DNA of 64,000 bases from Blumeriella jaapii (GCA_009599575.1 VWND01000075.1:620001-684000), one strand, 5' to 3'; numbered from the stretch's first letter, positions 35,577-47,499 are shown. The notes: generated from the letters alone by a model not told the origin. Numbers and translations are program-made.

Positions 35577-37652
35577 TTACACCAGCACCACGCCCACCAG
35601 GAGCGCAGCAACAGCGCCCGCGAACAGCGAGGCCTGCACGCGGCTCCCAGCACCCAGGCGGGCCTCCTCGTTCTTGAAAGCCGGCGTGTACGCCGTGGCC
35701 GGGGCGGAGCTGTCCGTCGTCCCGTTCCAGCAGTACCGCTGGAAGCACGAGGTGCAGACGGCCGGCAGCGGGGTCCCCGTGCGCTCCAGGGAGCGCGAGA
35801 TGACGGCGCAGCCCATGCACGTCGGCCACTGGGCATCGAGGGTGCCGTTGCCCTGCGTCGGCCTCGTAGCCGTTGCGGATGATGAGGTTGCGTTGCGTGG
35901 TGTTGTAGTCCGGGTCGAAGGTCGAGACGTTGGACGCCGTGACGAAGGGCGTGTTGGGGATGTAGACGACGATGGGCGCGGGGCCGGTGAGGTTGGCCGA
36001 GTCGCAGCCGAAGAAGGTCGGCCGGTTGTTGAGGCCGAGGTTCACGAAGGTGTTGGTGTCGGGGATGGAGGGGAAGGCGGTCCCATTGTCAATGGTGGCG
36101 TTGAGAGAGCGCTGATAGGTCGCGACGAGCGAGGTGCCGTTGGGCCAGTTGAACGACGTGTCGGCGGAGGAATCGACGGCGAAGATCACGTCCACGTGCC
36201 GCTGGGGTTGGATGAGCGGGTAGAGCGGGATGTTCTGGCCGTCTTCGCCCCCGTCGACGAGCGAGAGCTCGGGCGAACGGGCAATGGCGGTCGCATTGTT
36301 CCAGTTCAGGAAGGGGTTGGGCTGCCACTGGGCGATGTCGTTGCTGTCCTCGCCGAGATCCGTCAAGATGCGCGTGAAGATGTTGCTGAGGAATTCCGGG
36401 ATGGCCGTGGTGTTGAGGTTCATGATGAACTGGTTGAAGAGCGTAGAGCTGGTGCCCATCACGTAGCCGGTCTGGTCGAAGCCTCGCACGCATTGGCCGT
36501 TCGCGGGGACCACGCCGGCCGAGAAGTTGGAGCCCGTATACTCGAGCGGCGCAAAGCCGTAGAGGACCGGGTCCCACGAGCCGAGTTCGAAGGGGTTGAA
36601 CTCGAAGACGGTACTGTTGAGCGAGATGATCTGGGTGCCCGGCGCGCGGCCGTTGGAGATGAGGAAGGGGAAGGGGGTGGCGCCCGTCGCAAAGTCCTCC
36701 TGCTGGGCGATGCTGGAGAAGGTGTAGGCCGGACCGCCATCCGTCGCGTTCACCAGCTGGTAGGACAGCGCGCGTCCCCAGTAGTCGGTGATGGAGGCGT
36801 TGAAGCCCGCGTTGCGCTTGCTCTCGACCTGGTCTTTGATGTCGGAGAAGTATTTGGCCGTGCTGAGCAGCTGGATGCCGTCGCCGTTGGGGCCCTCGAA
36901 AATGGAGTTTCCGAACCTCCAGACGTTCGAATCCTTAGACCCGTCGCGCAGATCCTGCACCGAGGAGAAGTTGTTCGTGTAGAGACTGCCCACCAGCCAT
37001 CCGCCGCCCGACAGACCGGCCAGGTAGGTGGTGGCCTGCAACAAGCCGCCAATCTGGCCCGTATTGGTCGCGTTATCGGTCCGCTCGTCTGCGGCGGCGA
37101 TGAAGCCCGCGCCGTTCATGAGGGCGCGGTATCCGCCTCCCGATACGGCAATGCCGATGTTCGGGAGGGCCGACACGTTGCTGCGGTGGTTGTTGATGTA
37201 GCTCTCGGCGTCAAAGTCGGTGATGTTCATGCGCCGCAGCCAGGTAATCAGAGGGTCGATCGTGTGGTTCCTCCGCAGCTCCAGCCATGCCGTCTCGTTC
37301 GGCGAGAGCCCTGACGCCGCCGAGCGAATGGAAGGGCGGTTCGTCGGGCAGTCAACACTGGCCGGCGCATATCCTCCCGAGGGCGAATTGGGCAGCGCAC
37401 GCTTGAGTGCAGATGCCGGCACGGCGAGGGCGTCGGCGGCGAGGACATTGGGCGACGCACCGCGGGAGAAGAGAGTGGCGTCTACTGTGGGTGCGATCTC
37501 GGGTCAGCGATGTCTTTCTTCACCTATAAGCAGAGCTCCCTTCCCATCCATTCGGGCACCCCAGCATGTACTGGACGTGGACTGTACGTACCTGTTCCCG
37601 AAGACACCACAAGCGTTGTCGCCACGGAGGCAAGGAGCGAAGCGGCCTTCAT
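35577..37652 (-). CDS. GPI-anchored phospholipase B (lysophospholipase), with one frame break
   Basis: Exon 1 (37592-37652) encodes a signal peptide. Intron 37485-37591 (GTACGT donor, CCACAG acceptor) joins it to exon 2 (35577-37484). The protein shows the fungal PLB signature of the cPLA2 superfamily: SGGGYRAL with the anion-hole Arg140, LAGLSGGGW with the nucleophile Ser179, and [16 protein letters not shown] with Asp431. There are many N-glycosylation sites, and cysteines follow in the C-terminal WPTC..CA and TSCFQRYCW block. A hydrophobic end after a small-residue site suggests a GPI anchor. It removes acyl chains from phospholipids and lysophospholipids at the cell surface or outside. 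Near 35855-35865 one surplus base throws the frame: the upstream frame runs on to 35506 as a nonsense tail, while the true C-terminus ends at 35577. Skipping one base gives 655 residues. The 637-codon plus-strand frame here is an antisense shadow. Confidence 0.88.
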
Positions 37653-40600
37653 CGTGTGCCACGAAATGCGAGAGCTCGCGAAGTTGTCGAGGTGTCGAGA
37701 TGTCGAGATGTCGCGATGTTGAGTGTCGAGATAGACGAGGATCGTGACAAGGTACAGTACCACGTCGGACGCGGCACCCGGTGTATCTTTATACGCCGCA
37801 GGCGCAGTGTTCAGCGTCGATCCTGCGCCTACTATGTGCACTACTACTATTTACAGTACTAAGTATGTACTACTGTACAGTACTGACTGACTTACTGACG
37901 TACTAACTTACAGTACTTACCCTGGTCCTGGGCCCCTGCTGGCTGGGCAGAAGAGACAAGCTGAGTGGAATTGCGGCGTTTCGGATCGCTTGATTCTGTT
38001 GTGTTGACATTCGACCTGGAGTTGCATGCTACGGTTCTACAGAAGCATCAGAACCATCGCGCCGAACACCATCATCACCACCAATTGTATCGGTAGGTAG
38101 ATGCGATGCGCTTCACAGTCCTTTACTACTGACGGACCACCTTCACTTCATCGCGCACCATCTTCCCCGAGACGGTGTAGCCGACGAGCCCGGCTGTGGC
38201 TGTAAGCACGGCGATCAGCTGCGGCGCCTGCATTAGCATTTTTGTTAAAGTCGCATGAATCCGATTGAATACGAAGTAAGATACCTTAAATGAAGACACG
38301 GGCCGTCAAGAGTGTGCGTTGGTACCGGATCCTTCGGAAGCTACGTAATGGGGGGGGAGGGGGCTTGTTGACTGTGTTTGTTTACTTGTTGACTTGTTGA
38401 CCAAGAAGAAAAAGACGGACTTTCTGATTACCCTCGGTACACAGGACTGTAGCTACATAGCTAGAGTAGGTACAGTACAGTAGGTAGCTGCTGCAAATGA
38501 CTAATCTACTTGTTTCCGTGCTTTCAACCTTAATGTGAGGTGATGCGAGGCATGTTTCGGCTTTCTGATTCGGTTTCGGGGTGCGCACGGAGGAAGCGAG
38601 ACGATGCTTTTTTTGGGCTTGCCTTTCGCTTTCGGAACTCTCGGGCTGGGGAGACGGATGAGAGACGATGTCACTTTGCAGTGCAGAAATCACGTTTTTA
38701 GTTGACTCCCCCCACAGAGAAGTTGGAATTTGGAAAGACGTGCTGTACTTGTCCTAAACACACCGCACGAGAAGGAAGGCGGGCTTCGAAGGAGCCAGCC
38801 AAGGAGCGTATACAGACATACGTACAGATACAGTACAGTACAGTACGACGTGATTACGACACTATGTACTGTAGGTGATTGATTACTCTAGAGATTCCTC
38901 TCGCCAAGTGAAGAAAGTTCACCTCAGCCATGCTCACACGCGTCGAATCTTTCCCAAGTCAGCCTGTCAGCATCAGGCTTTGCGCTTCGCCGCTCGTCGG
39001 ATTGGGATTGATACTGCGCTAGGAATACTAAAGCACCCCCAGGCTGGCAGTGCAATGCTTGAGCAAACGTATACTGTACGTACAGTACAATACTAGCCTA
39101 GGTATTTACGTATGTCATCTGCCCTTTTCACGCCAAAACTCATCATCTCGCACTTCTATTTATTTCATCCCCTCTTTGGAAAATACCCTCTCAGAACAAC
39201 TTCTGTATTCCGCGGGGTTTGTAAATGTGTCTTACATTTCCAGAGTTTACGAAACTGCGCGCGAAATCAAGGATTGAGGTTGCGAAGGCCATTTGGCAGC
39301 GCGATGCAACTTGGTACTGTACCTTTAATCACCAATTCTTTTTCGCTGCTGCTGAAATCTGAATACGCCAGATTGAAGACAAAGAACACGTCGAACAACA
39401 CCTTGTTTCAGTTTATCATCATTGTTTAAAAGAAAAGTACACTCTAAGTAAGTGCTTGGGATAGACGTTTTGGTGGGAAAATGCCTTGTTCTAGTTGGCG
39501 GTGAGTATTGCTCCAGCGAGATTTCCACCTGTAACACAATTACTTCACGACCGATCTTATCAAGCCTTTTCTTTGCTGATATCCTTCGAGGAATTGTCGG
39601 AATGCTAGTCACGTTCGATCACATGAGCCCGCACCTATGTGCTGAACACATGTATCTCGCCCCCAAAGTTCGTAGCTACTTGAAAGTTTGCTGCTAAACA
39701 CATGGGAGACAAGGCGCATCGTGCATTCGAAGTTCAAGAAGCCATCCCATTCCTCTCATGATCACGAGAAGGGTAGGCACCAGATTCCCCATCGGATCAG
39801 GACCGTGCCTCCAATGACTCTCTCAAGTTCGGAGAATTCATGTGGGAGGACGACGACGACGGGTCCAACTGGCCAGGCATGCACGTGCTGTAAAGGGTAA
39901 GGAGGGGCTACGCTTTGTGCAAAGCGACGTCAAGGCGAGCTGGAGGCCAGTGAGATCGGTCATTGATCCTTGAGTTGTGTGCCCCAAGCTTTGCAAGTTG
40001 AAGGGGATGTTAAAAAGGGTGGAGGGAGACTGTCTAGCAAGCAATCCACCTCCAGCGAGGAATCGAATCGCTCACGGGCATCGCTCACGGGCATCGGGTG
40101 TACAGTGCTGTACAGTACAGTATGTACAGTACATCCAGTTGGTGGTGGTATGCCAAAGATTCAGAGTGAGAAGAGTGCCAAATGACACGGTTTTGAATGC
40201 TCGGAGAAAGGGGCAATGACAACACGTGATGTCTCTAGTGCAACGCGCTAAAGACCTTTTGCCAAGCATGTTTCTCCATTCTCTCTCTCTCTCTTCTCTC
40301 CCCTCTTCTCTCTCTCCCACATCAGTTCTCATCCCCCACCACAGTCGTGCAGCAGCGTTCCGGAGTACATGCTGAGAAGAAATCAATAGCATCTTCACCT
40401 CACCACCCGCACCATGCGAACAACTTTAAGTCACGAGTGGCTACCGACCGTGCGATAGCTGAGACATGCCAACCGGCGTCTCAAGAGCCCATTTCCCTGC
40501 ACTTGGCGGCCCACCCGCAAACCTTCAATGGGGCCCCTGATCCTATCACTTTGGCCTTTGGGCTTCTAAGCCCCCTGGGCGTGAGCGCTGCTCCCCCTGA

Positions 40601-41051
40601 AGAAGGGTTGGCAGCCACGCATTACGGGGAGGCGAGGCGAGGACAGGAATTCTGCCAGTGCACCAGTTTGCGACGACGATCGATGGCTGTGCTAGAGACA
40701 GGAAGGACCCTTGGCGGCTGGCCAATCCAGCCACCCGTCTCCCGCCTGTCCCATCCTCCTGTCCATACTGAGTATTTCGAGGTGGACTTTCAACTCAACC
40801 TTCTTTGCACGCCCTCTCGCTCGCGGTTGGTTTCATCTCGCACTGTCCGTTTCTATCTTTGCTCTCTATTCGCTACCTACATATCTCTCTACCTCCCTAT
40901 CGCCCTACCTACCTCTTGATATCCGAGCCGAGCGGTGATCAGCCCAGTCAGTCATCGAAGCAGACAGAGATCTTCGATCTCCTCTTTCCTTTGTTTGTTG
41001 CACACCACCCACCATCCATATCCTGCCGGTATATCGGCTTTCAGTATCATT
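37653..41051. other. intergenic with many GTACAGTAC islands
   Basis: About 3.4 kb with no supported gene. GTACAGTAC-type islands lie at 37852-37920, 38470-38483, 38828-38846, 39073-39092 and 40100-40134, and a CT-rich tract at 40278-40318. A 190-codon plus frame at 40347-40919 has no signal peptide or motif and ends just before the GH76 gene; I read it as leader or promoter DNA. Confidence 0.5.
37787..37793 (-). promoter_or_regulatory. TATA box of the phospholipase B gene
   Basis: TATAAAG on the minus strand in the context GGCGTATAAAGATA, about 135 bp upstream of the ATG at 37652. Confidence 0.55.
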
Positions 41052-42521
41052 ATGAAGTGGAGTAAAGTAGTGTGTACGGGGAGCTTGTGTGCGCTGGGAG
41101 TGGACGCGGCCATCACACTGGATTTGAAATCGAAGCAATCCATTATCGACGCCGCCGCAACCGCGGCATACGACATGATGACATACTACACGGGGAACAG
41201 GACGGGTGATACCCCGGGGAATTTGCCAGATCCGTATTACTGGTGGGAGTGCGGTGCTATGTAGGTTTCTCGCCAGGAGACATGTGTGTGGTCTTGAGTG
41301 CTAAAGGGATATCGGCAGGTTTGGTACCATGATCAATTACTGGTACTACACCGCAGACACATCCTACAACGCAGCCACGATGCAAGCTCTTTTACATCAA
41401 GCTGGAGACGACGGAGATTTCATGCCGCTGAACCAAACGAAGACGCTAGGAAATGATGATCAGTGTTTCTGGGGAATGGCTGCGATGAGCGCTGCGGAAA
41501 CCGGATTCGAGGATCCTCCCGAAGGGAAACATGGATGGCTTGCGCTAGCCCAGGGAGTTTTCAATACCCAAGTTCCCCGCTGGGACGAATCGACGTGCGG
41601 AGGAGGCCTTCGATGGCAGATCTTCACCTTCAACACCGGTTATACCTACAAGAACAGCATCTCGAACGGGTGTCTCTTCAACCTTGCTTCACGACTGGCC
41701 CTTTACACCGGAAATCAGACATACGCAGACTGGGCCGACAAGATCTGGGTTTGGATGTTCGAAATTGGCCTGATGAATGAGAAGTACGAGGTCTTCGACG
41801 GCACGCAGAACACCGGCAACTGTACCGATAAAGACCGCAACAAGTGGACGTACAACACCGGGATCTTCCTCATGGGGGCCGCAGTCATGTACAACTACGT
41901 GAGTTTGCTCTCCCACCGACGTATTGATTCATCCCACTGACCACTGACTAGACCAACGCCTCTGAACTTTGGAAACAGCGTACCGACTCACTGATTGCTG
42001 CTTCGAAACTTTTCTTCGATCCCCAGGGAATCATGTATGAGCCTTGTGAAGCCTCCAAGTCCTGCAACGTCGATCAACGATCGTTCAAGGCGTATTTCAC
42101 GCGTCAGTTAGCGGCAACCGCAATCAAAGCGCCGTACACGCATGACGGTATCATGAAGGAACTCCAGACCTCTGCCATGGCAGCCGTCAAGACCTGCACA
42201 GCCGGAAATCGCGGAACTCAATGTGGCCTCCGATGGACATTACAACAGAACGATGGTAGTATGGGAGTTGGAGAGCAGATGGCAGTGCTGGAAATCATAC
42301 AGAGCCATCTGGTGGATGATGCGGTTCCGTGGCGGAGCGCTGTGCTGGGTACCGGCACAAGCAAGGGAGATGTTAATGCTGGACAAGGCAGTAAAACCGA
42401 TGCTTCGTCCATCAACCAGATCAAAGTTACCACTGCAGATCGGGCTGGGGCTGGCATTTTAACGGCGCTGATTATCTGTGGAGTTATTGGTGGTAGTGGG
42501 TTCATGATTACCGGCCGCTAG
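41052..42521 (+). CDS. GH76 endo-1,6-alpha-mannosidase of the Dfg5/Dcw1 family
   Basis: Three exons (41052-41260, 41319-41898, 41952-42521) give 452 residues with consistent phases; introns are 58 and 53 bp with GTAGGT and GTGAGT donors. A signal peptide covers about residues 1-19. The mature part starts with [18 protein letters not shown] and [11 protein letters not shown], typical of GH76. The catalytic Asp pair is visible in [10 protein letters not shown] (Asp116, Asp117). [23 protein letters not shown], the CEA..CNVDQ.SFK block and a second CGLRW follow in the usual order. A hydrophobic stretch near residues 428-446 lies almost at the end and fits a GPI or membrane anchor. Dfg5/Dcw1 proteins are thought to cross-link GPI-mannoproteins to wall beta-glucan and are needed for wall assembly and hyphal growth. 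The gene looks intact. Confidence 0.93.
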
Positions 42522-43445
42522 CTTTGCGTGTACCAAAGTTTTGTATCTATTGTCGAGCTTTCGCTACATAGCATCTAGTCCGCGCCTAGCGCATTTTTGA
42601 AAAATAAAAAAAGATATTTCCGTCGTTATCTTTGGTCATGTTTCTCGTTTCGTTTTCGTCTAGATGCTTGCTCGATTTCCTCGGGGGTCACAGCTGGGCA
42701 CATATTACACATACATACATACATATGAATGCCGCACGCCAGCTATCGATCTAGGCCTCTCTCCCATTTGACGTAGGTAGAAAGCAGTCATCCCACCCAC
42801 CACGTTCTCTCGACCCGGCTCGGGTAACCCATCCGAAATCGCGGATCCTGTGCTCCTCAGTACCTTGGTAAGATACCTCGAGGAGGAGCCAATCCTACGC
42901 CATTTTGTAGAACGAACTTGTATCTACGAACTACATTCGATAACTGTGTTTACTCCGGCACTACCTATCATGCCCACTCATACCTCCTACGCCTTCTAGA
43001 AGAAATATGAGCGAGTAGGTACCTAGCCCACCAGAACAATTTTAAAATCCGGTACAAAGCTTACCACGTGTGGTACGAGATTCAAGAGTTTTTGAATGGA
43101 AGGGAAGGAGACAGCGGTTAGTTGGGATTTTGTTCTACGGTGTATCTGCACAATCTTCAACCAATCGTTTCCGCGAGATCTTCTCTTTGTTATCTCGTGA
43201 AATGAGAACACGTTGTATTTGCACGATGTCAAATTGTTCTAATGATGCACATAGTCGTTTTAGACTTTGCTTTGCGCCACGCGAGTTGGATCTTGTGGAT
43301 CGCTTGCGTACGTGAGTTCCAGATTGGGTATGTTGGCTTCGGCTCGATCCTGTCCCTGTTACGTAGTTCAAAGATTCTACATATCTGGGGCTCGAATGCC
43401 TTCGACCCCAGTCGACATCGACAGATTGTAATTCTCGGGTAAGCT
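42522..43445. other. intergenic, no gene supported
   Basis: 3' flank of the GH76 gene with a (CATA)n run at about 42711-42724. Short opposing frames at 43070-43371 carry no motif. Confidence 0.5.
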
Positions 43446-44080
43446 ATGATGACGATTTTACAAGCAGTCGCAGCTCTCGTCATTCTGGCACCTGAAGTTC
43501 TCGCAGCATCTCAAAACACTCGTCCAAAGGGCGCATCGTACGCCCAAAAACCGAACTTCTTTCTAGATGGCGAGCCCTTCCTTTTCGTTGGGAGCAACGC
43601 CTACTGGTTTCAACGTGCTTCACGTCGCCACTAGCAATCTTTCATAGTTGACATTTACCTAGAGCGCAGCAGGCCTCGAGCGCTCCAATGAAGAAGCTGT
43701 ACGGACCGGCCAGAAACTCATGCGCATCACGGCGTTCAACCACCAGAACGTGGCTTTCATCCCCGGCGGACTGCCCCAACATGGCGGCGAAGGAGCTGAT
43801 CATAAAACCGTCTAGATCTGGTCGTGGGAGAACGACCAGGCGACCCTCGACACCGGTCCGACAGGGTCTCCAAATCCTGGTCCGGGCCGTCAAGCTGGCC
43901 GAAGACCACGGCTTGAAGCTGATTTCGGCCCTGGCCAACAACTGGGCCCATTACGGTGGCATGGATATGTGCGCGGTTAACCCAGGCGGCAAGAATCCGA
44001 ACGACGTCTACAGCTTCCCCACCACCATCGCTGCGTTCAAAGAACCACATCAAAGGCCGTGGTCGAAATTTGTAACATAA
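43446..44080 (+). pseudogene. GH5 beta-mannanase pseudogene, truncated and frameshifted
   Basis: An N-terminal frame from 43446 has a signal peptide and then NFFLDGEPFLFVGSNAYWF, the usual start of secreted fungal GH5 mannanases, and stops at 43632-43634. Another frame picks up at about 43673 with AAGLERSNEEAVRTG and MRITAFNHQN, and meets a TAG near 43813. A third continues from about 43860 with GLQILVRAVKLAEDHGLKL, ANNWAHYGGMDMC and then fails near 44040. Order and spacing follow the mannanase fold up to about its first third to half. The two catalytic glutamates, which lie further on, are not found downstream. So at least three disabling changes plus a 3' loss are present. It is a decayed gene, not a splice problem: no GT..AG pairs bridge the breaks. 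Confidence 0.8.
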
Positions 44081-45559
44081 GAGTCGTAGCCACCACTCGT
44101 AACTTCAAGCTTAAGCAATACCAAACTGGGCTCGATACTTGCTCCCTGATTCGCGGCTGCTCTTTGAAAGAGCGCTATCTCTGATACCGCAGAGTGAGTC
44201 CAGACCACAAGCAGTAAGTAGCTTTGTTTTCCATGGAACTTCTGACCTCCAGTCGTACTTGTCAATTGCCATTTTGGTTCCCATATCATTCATACCAGAG
44301 CTTCACAATCACAGTCTCAAGAGTGCGGTCCGGGTTTTGAATGAAAAGGCGGGGGACATTCTTGAAAATATTGCTCACCCCCAGAGGACAGAATTATGCC
44401 ATTTGATACGCGAGTGTCGCGTTGGGAGCGGTCTTATTTGCACCCTGCTTTGGGGTTTTGCTTCGATGGAGCTGGCTTGAAAGCTACTCACTGTGTCCAT
44501 AGGCCTTATTCCTAGAACGGTATTTGCAGACAAGACTTTGAAAGTCGTTGCCGGTAAAGCGTTATCGTGCGTTGTGATGGCTTCAGACAGCTTATCTTAA
44601 CCTCGATCTTAAACTCTCTCTTGTTTAGCACCTATATTGCGATCTTGTATGAATTTTAGATAAGCGTGTAGAGAAATCGATTGAGAATCAAAAAAAAAAG
44701 TCCTTTGATGGGTAGAGAGACGCGTATTTGGGATAGACTGGCATCAAAGGGGAAGAAGTGCTATAGACTGCATGTGAAGAGACCTGACACAGTTACAACG
44801 CACTTAATTGACGACATTTAAAGGATTAATGCTGGCATGCAAGTGTTGGCGATAAGATTTAGATGCTAAGAAGCGCAGGATTGGAATTTGAAGATAGGAC
44901 GTAAGCACCTCTGAGAACATGACGGTAGAAGAGAAGAAGAGACACGTTCTGGACTGATGCTGATGTCTAAGCGAGTCACGAGTTTGTGCTGGCAAGACCT
45001 GAATACCTACACCATCCGCACCTGGTGGCATGGTTGGGATCAATGAGCTAGGGAGAGCAGTAAAAAAAAAAAATTCAGCTTTCTGGATGGGTATTGACTT
45101 ATATCATAATTAAGTACAACTTAACGCTAAGCAAATCCGTTTGTGTTTTACAGCACTTTGAATGTAATTAAAAAACGTACGATGCATTGCTTGTTACCTT
45201 GGCGACGGGAATCCGTTTCTACCACCTGATGAACTTGCTAATCTCTTACTAACGAAGACAATTTTTTGATGCCTCTACCCATCGATGTCTCTAAGGCGGC
45301 AAAGTGGAACAGCAAGCGTGATGATCTGAAAGCGGAAGGAAAGAAAATAAGGCAAGCGGATTTGTTCAACTACTAAATCATCGTTGTCGGTCTAGACAAT
45401 CTCCTTGTTTTCTCACTTCAACAAGCAAATCAGAAACCAGATTTCAACATCCAAACGAAATAAACACCTCTTGAGCCTACATCCAAGACCTTGAGCGATC
45501 ACTACCCACCCAAGAAGAAAGAAAACAACACCCTTGCTAGAGAGCCCACGACGTGAGCT
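44081..45559. other. intergenic, no gene supported
   Basis: Decayed DNA after the mannanase relic. Short frames only; poly-A runs at 44689-44699 and 45063-45073. Confidence 0.5.
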
Positions 45560-46402
45560 TCAATTATGCCCACCACACCCCTTCGTCTTCGTAACTGTTG
45601 CGGTAGAAGTAACCCAGTTGGTCCTCACCTCTGTTCTCGTCACGTACCGCACGCTCGTCGTCCTGATCCGCGTTACCACAGTGCGCACCTTCGTAATGGT
45701 CGTCTCGCACGCCTGGCCGCTGACGGCTCCAGGCAGCGAGGGAGACAGCGTTACCGTCACCGTGCGCCTCTCAGCTGCACCTGTAGGGTACAGCGTCGTC
45801 GTGGTGGTTATGGTCGCGGCGTCAGCGGCAGCGGGGCATGTTGAGGAAGGACAGAGGCAGTCTGACGGAGAGGCAGAGAGTGGTGCTGACGCTGCGGAAG
45901 AAACGATGCTGGCGGAGGGTGCTGGGTCTTCTGAAGTTGAGAAGATGCTGGTGGAAGTCACTTCGGCGATGGCTGGTGCTGGCGAGGGCAGGATCGAGAT
46001 GACCCCTGAACCAGGACCTGGCTCCGAGAAAGGAGGAGCGGGTTTGTCGGAAAGTGGTAGCGCTGATGATGGGATGTCCGTGACAGCAGCAGGAGGAGAG
46101 TCGTCCTCGCTTACGGTGGGCGGTTCCGTAAACACGGGGGGTTCTGGGTCTTGCTCAGCAGCGCTTGAAATAGGTAGATCTTCTTCGGAAATGGAAGTCG
46201 GTGCTGGGACTTGAGTCGAGGTCAAGAACGTGGAGCTAGAGAGTGTTGAGGACGAGATAGCTAGTTCTGCATCTGAGAGAGGCTCGTCCTAGTCGTTGTT
46301 AGTGTTATGACGACCATTTTAGGGGGAGGGGAAGGGATTTCTTACTTGAGCGATCGCTAGAGCGGCGAGGCCTAACATGAGATGGAGTATTGTTATTCTC
46401 AT
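45560..46402 (-). CDS. secreted Ser/Thr/Pro-rich protein, hypothetical
   Basis: Two exons, 46346-46402 and 45560-46288, joined over a 57-bp intron (GTAAGA donor, ACTAAC-like branch, GACTAG acceptor), both in phase 0, giving 261 residues. Exon 1 encodes only the signal peptide (about 18 residues). The mature protein is an acidic Ser/Thr/Pro/Ala-rich stretch likely to be O-glycosylated, then a short Cys-containing block (CLCPSSTCP). The C-terminal third is Thr/Val/Arg-rich with repeated TRxxT-type units, of the kind seen in fungal wall proteins. It ends in CGGHN without a hydrophobic GPI signal. I do not recognise a named family. It is probably a cell-wall or secreted mucin-like protein. The long plus-strand frame at 45534-46214 is its antisense shadow. 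Confidence 0.68.
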
Positions 46403-47166
46403 GGTGGTGAGGTCTGGTGTTGTTCGTGGAAATGTAAGTGGGAAGCTACCTTGAATTGAATGTTGAAGGGAAAGGTAGGGAAGAGGAAATAGTAAGGAAA
46501 AGATGGAATGTTTGGCATTCCAGACGTAGGCGCGAGCGAGCATTATCGAAAATGTGAAGTCCGCGAAGAATGTGATTACAGTGCCAGAGGGAAGGTGTCC
46601 GAAGCGACGAGCAGATATCAGGTCAGTATCCTCCAACTTCTTCGGGTTCCACGGCAAAGTAGAGGTCACCGCGCTCGCCAACGTCTAACATTCGTCCTCA
46701 TCGACGCCCATCGCCAATAACTTATCCTCCTTCTGACTCGTTACGGTCGTTTTCCTGATCTCCAAGGCATTTTTGAATCGAGAGGACTTCCTCCTTCCCA
46801 TTTTCGAGTGGATTCTGTTTTCCTTTATCAAGAGGTTTTAGGGGCCGATTTTGCGTCGACTCGGGAAACAACGTATTGTCTAAAGTCCACTGGCATCTTC
46901 ATACAACAAACCCTCAAGACCCACGAAATCTTCAAGTGGCCTAACTTTCTTCGTCTGTGTCTTATGGCCTTCTAATCACGTGCTGTGAGCTCCCCAGAGA
47001 AGAATCTGCTTGTAGCATTTTGAAAACTGTCGTAGATACGCTGGTGATCATCGCCTGGCCCGAGATCCCAAAGACGTAGCATTTTTTCCTCGTCTTGGTG
47101 GGGGTGTTCTCATAACCAGGGCAGCAATTGCCTGGAAAGCGTCTCTGATAGTCCACTTAAAGAACC
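46403..47166. other. intergenic, no gene supported
   Basis: Normal-GC flank between the Ser/Thr-rich gene and the transposon block; no motif-bearing frame. Confidence 0.5.
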
Positions 47167-47395
47167 TGTTGGTATCATATAAGGGGGGTTTGTGTATACA
47201 CAGTTGAGATATTGCAATAACTGGGGTTGTATTGCGAAAGAGATCTAAGGAGTAAACTAGCTATCGCACGGGTATGTGTAGGTAGGGCTGCACGCTTGCA
47301 GCCTACCATGGTCACGTGGGCTGATCATATGATTGTGCGCATAATCAGCCATCATCATATACCCATACTGGCAACTCTTTTATAGAAATTAACCA
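47167..47395. repeat. possible copia-type LTR remnant at the edge of the transposon block
   Basis: Starts TGTTGGTATCATATAAGG, a typical LTR-like terminus, and contains a CACGTG site and a CCATACTGGCAACTCTTTTA block like the repeats at 19.2 kb. AT-rich decayed DNA begins at its right edge, followed by the 3' end of a minus-strand copia pol. I cannot find the matching terminus, so the identity and the right boundary are uncertain. Confidence 0.35.
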
Positions 47396-47499
47396 TAGCT
47401 AGCTAGTTTCTTTTTAATTGTATATATAATCGTTTTTTTTTCTACTATTCTTTTTTTTTCTACTATTTTTCTACCCAATTTTCTATTTTTACGTCAATT

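Noticed and set aside
35401..37314. 637-codon plus-strand frame
   Set aside because: Antisense of the phospholipase B gene; its Val/Gly/Glu/Arg-rich composition is the usual shadow of a GC-rich third-position gene.
40050..40100. tRNA-like T-arm (GATTCGATTCC on the minus strand)
   Set aside because: No acceptor or anticodon stem can be formed around it.
40347..40919. 190-codon frame upstream of the GH76 gene
   Set aside because: No motif, odd composition, ends in a leader-like CT-rich region; more likely promoter and 5' UTR.
45534..46214. 226-codon plus-strand frame with a hydrophobic stretch
   Set aside because: Antisense of the Ser/Thr-rich secreted protein, which has a signal peptide exon and a proper intron.
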